This document shows positions 9,733 through 10,989 of a stretch of DNA of 10,989 bases, in pieces. The stretch covers positions 1 to 10,989 of the forward strand of contig JAKAJA010000030.1 of NCBI GenBank assembly GCA_021814085.1. Direction: 5' to 3'. This DNA comes from Acidobacteriota bacterium (lineage in GTDB: Bacteria > Acidobacteriota > UBA4820 > DSQY01). Under the pieces are notes generated by a model, which saw nothing but the letters and a program-made list of their open reading frames with translations, was not told the DNA's origin and did no database searches. Position numbers and translations under genes: made by a program. Every line of letters begins with the position of its first letter. Position 1 is the first letter of the stretch.

Positions 9733-10989
9733 ATGAGATACAAAACATCGATTCCGATCGCATTCGCCCTGGCGGCGGTTCTTCTGCTCAGCGCCAACGC
9801 ATCACGGGCCCAGGAGTATGGAAACTACGTCACCGTCCGGGGGCTAGAAGGCAAGGGGTTCCTACAGCCCGCCGACGACGGCCAGCTGCAGGCCCTCGTC
9901 ATGAACCTGCCCATCATGGACGGGGACACGATCTGGACCGAGGAAAACGGCCGGATCGATCTCCTCATGCAGGACGGCAACCACCTCTTCCTGGACAGTT
10001 CTACCCGCGTCGAGATGGACCGTGTCCCTTCGGACAATTCCAAGGACGGCCGTGCCATGAGGGTGCGGCTCTGGAAGGGCTCCCTCTTGCTCGACATGCG
10101 CAACTGGGTTCCCACCATGACTTCCTACTGGGTAACCACCCCCTCGGCCTCCGTGAGTCCCTCCAAAGCCGGCCTCTACCTCCTGGCCGTGGAGAACGTG
10201 GACAGGACTCGGGTATCCTGCTTGGAGGGCGGATGTGTTGTCGCCAGCGCCGGCGCTTCGGTCACTCTCGGCCTCAAGCAGATGACCTATGCCGAATACG
10301 GATATGCCCCTATGGCGCCCATGGCCGCAGGGGTCCTGCCCGCGGGCCTCATGGGCTTCCGGGACGCCGGCATGCAGCGGCGCAACCCGTCGGGCGTGTC
10401 TTCGCAGTACCTTCCCCCCAACCTCTCGGCCTACTCCGATGACCTGGACGACAATGGCACATGGAACTACGACTCCACCTACGGTTACGTCTGGCGGCCC
10501 ACGGACGTTGCCGCGGACTGGTCCCCCTACACTTACGGCCAGTGGGACTATAACCCCTGGGGCATGACCTGGGTGCCTTACGAGACCTGGGGATGGGCCC
10601 CCTACCACTACGGCCGATGGGCCTTCGAGGCGGGTTTGGGTTGGGGCTGGTGTCCCATGCCCTACTTCGCGCCGGCCTGGTGCAGCTTCTGGTGGGGCGA
10701 TGCGGGCTGGTTCGGGTGGTGCCCGATGGACTATTGGGGCGCTCCCAACTGGGGGCCCTGCGGTTGGAACAGCTGTGGGTGGAATAACATCTATGCCGGC
10801 AACATGTACAACAACATCATCCACCATCGTGAGGCGCCACCGCCCAATCCCATCTATCCGCGTGCCCAGGGCAGCCCGGCCTCCCTCAACGGGAGCGGGC
10901 CCCGTGGCGCGGGCGGCGGCCTTAACCTCCCGCCCCAGACGGTGAGGGACCTCCGAAACGGCCGTGTCACGGCCAGCGAGGTGCGCTCC
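9733..10989 (+). CDS. Secreted FecR-like protein with Trp/Tyr/Gly-rich DUF6600-type domain, 3' end outside window
   Basis: The 419 visible residues begin with a signal peptide (RYK, hydrophobic core 8-22, A-S-R-A-Q cleavage near 26). A FecR-like beta region follows (about 30-185: GDTIWTEENGRIDLLMQDGNHLFLDS pattern near 64-90, then VRLWKGSLLL near 111-120 and a VTTPSASVSPSKAGLYLL pattern near 134-151). Residues about 240-350 are a dense aromatic domain of the type annotated as DUF6600, with WxPYxYGxW and GWAPYHYGRW repeats. About 20 Trp and five Cys (307, 317, 330, 343, 348) lie in that stretch. A Pro/Gly/Asn-rich tail follows, open to the window end. The start is set by GGAGG six bases upstream. 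Expression is probably sigma-54-dependent. Proteins like this are common in Acidobacteria-like genomes, are probably periplasmic or outer-surface, and have no established function. Confidence 0.87.
   Translation, partial: MRYKTSIPIAFALAAVLLLSANASRAQEYGNYVTVRGLEGKGFLQPADDGQLQALVMNLPIMDGDTIWTEENGRIDLLMQDGNHLFLDSSTRVEMDRVPSDNSKDGRAMRVRLWKGSLLLDMRNWVPTMTSYWVTTPSASVSPSKAGLYLLAVENVDRTRVSCLEGGCVVASAGASVTLGLKQMTYAEYGYAPMAPMAAGVLPAGLMGFRDAGMQRRNPSGVSSQYLPPNLSAYSDDLDDNGTWNYDSTYGYVWRPTDVAADWSPYTYGQWDYNPWGMTWVPYETWGWAPYHYGRWAFEAGLGWGWCPMPYFAPAWCSFWWGDAGWFGWCPMDYWGAPNWGPCGWNSCGWNNIYAGNMYNNIIHHREAPPPNPIYPRAQGSPASLNGSGPRGAGGGLNLPPQTVRDLRNGRVTASEVRS

Noticed and set aside
1..10989. CRISPR arrays, tRNA or rRNA genes, transposases, phage genes
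   Set aside because: No spaced identical repeats, cloverleaf patterns, rRNA signatures or mobile-element proteins were seen.

Overview
The window is GC-rich, densely coded bacterial DNA and looks chromosomal. It carries an NtrY/NtrX-type two-component system, a DUF4390 protein, a PIN-PhoH ATPase, a very large Ser/Thr protein kinase and a secreted FecR/DUF6600-type protein. This mix, with GTG/ATG starts, strong Shine-Dalgarno sites and a sigma-54 promoter, suggests a Gram-negative, possibly Acidobacteriota (Holophagae-like) or deltaproteobacterial-type organism. That placement is inference from gene content only.

Left part (1-8305, minus strand): five genes in one probable operon, read right to left. 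First is a 983-residue kinase (GTG start at 8305): a helical-repeat solenoid, then a degenerate kinase domain, then an intact Ser/Thr kinase domain. Next come a PIN-PhoH protein (4-bp ATGA overlap), a secreted DUF4390 protein (15-bp gap), an NtrY-like membrane histidine kinase (4-bp ATGA overlap) and, after a 171-bp gap filled by an inverted repeat, an NtrX-like sigma-54 activator. The activator's C-terminus, including the expected Fis-type DNA-binding domain, lies beyond base 1.

Middle (8306-8789): a 484-bp divergent intergenic region. It has a candidate sigma-70 promoter for the minus-strand operon, a dense set of GC-rich hairpins that fold together as a candidate structured RNA, a long inverted repeat and a candidate sigma-70 promoter for the plus-strand gene.

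Right part (8790-10989, plus strand): a secreted coiled-coil protein of unknown function closed by a clear intrinsic terminator. Then come three consecutive dyads, a near-consensus sigma-54 promoter and a secreted FecR-like/DUF6600-like Trp-rich protein that runs off the right edge.

The main points of interest are three. One is the tandem pseudokinase-kinase behind an exact 13-residue helical repeat array, encoded in one operon with an RNA-acting PIN-PhoH protein and a sigma-54 two-component system. The second is a possible closed circuit in which that sigma-54 activator drives the nearby sigma-54 promoter. The third is the unidentified structured intergenic element. All functional links between these parts are inferred from position and motifs, not shown.
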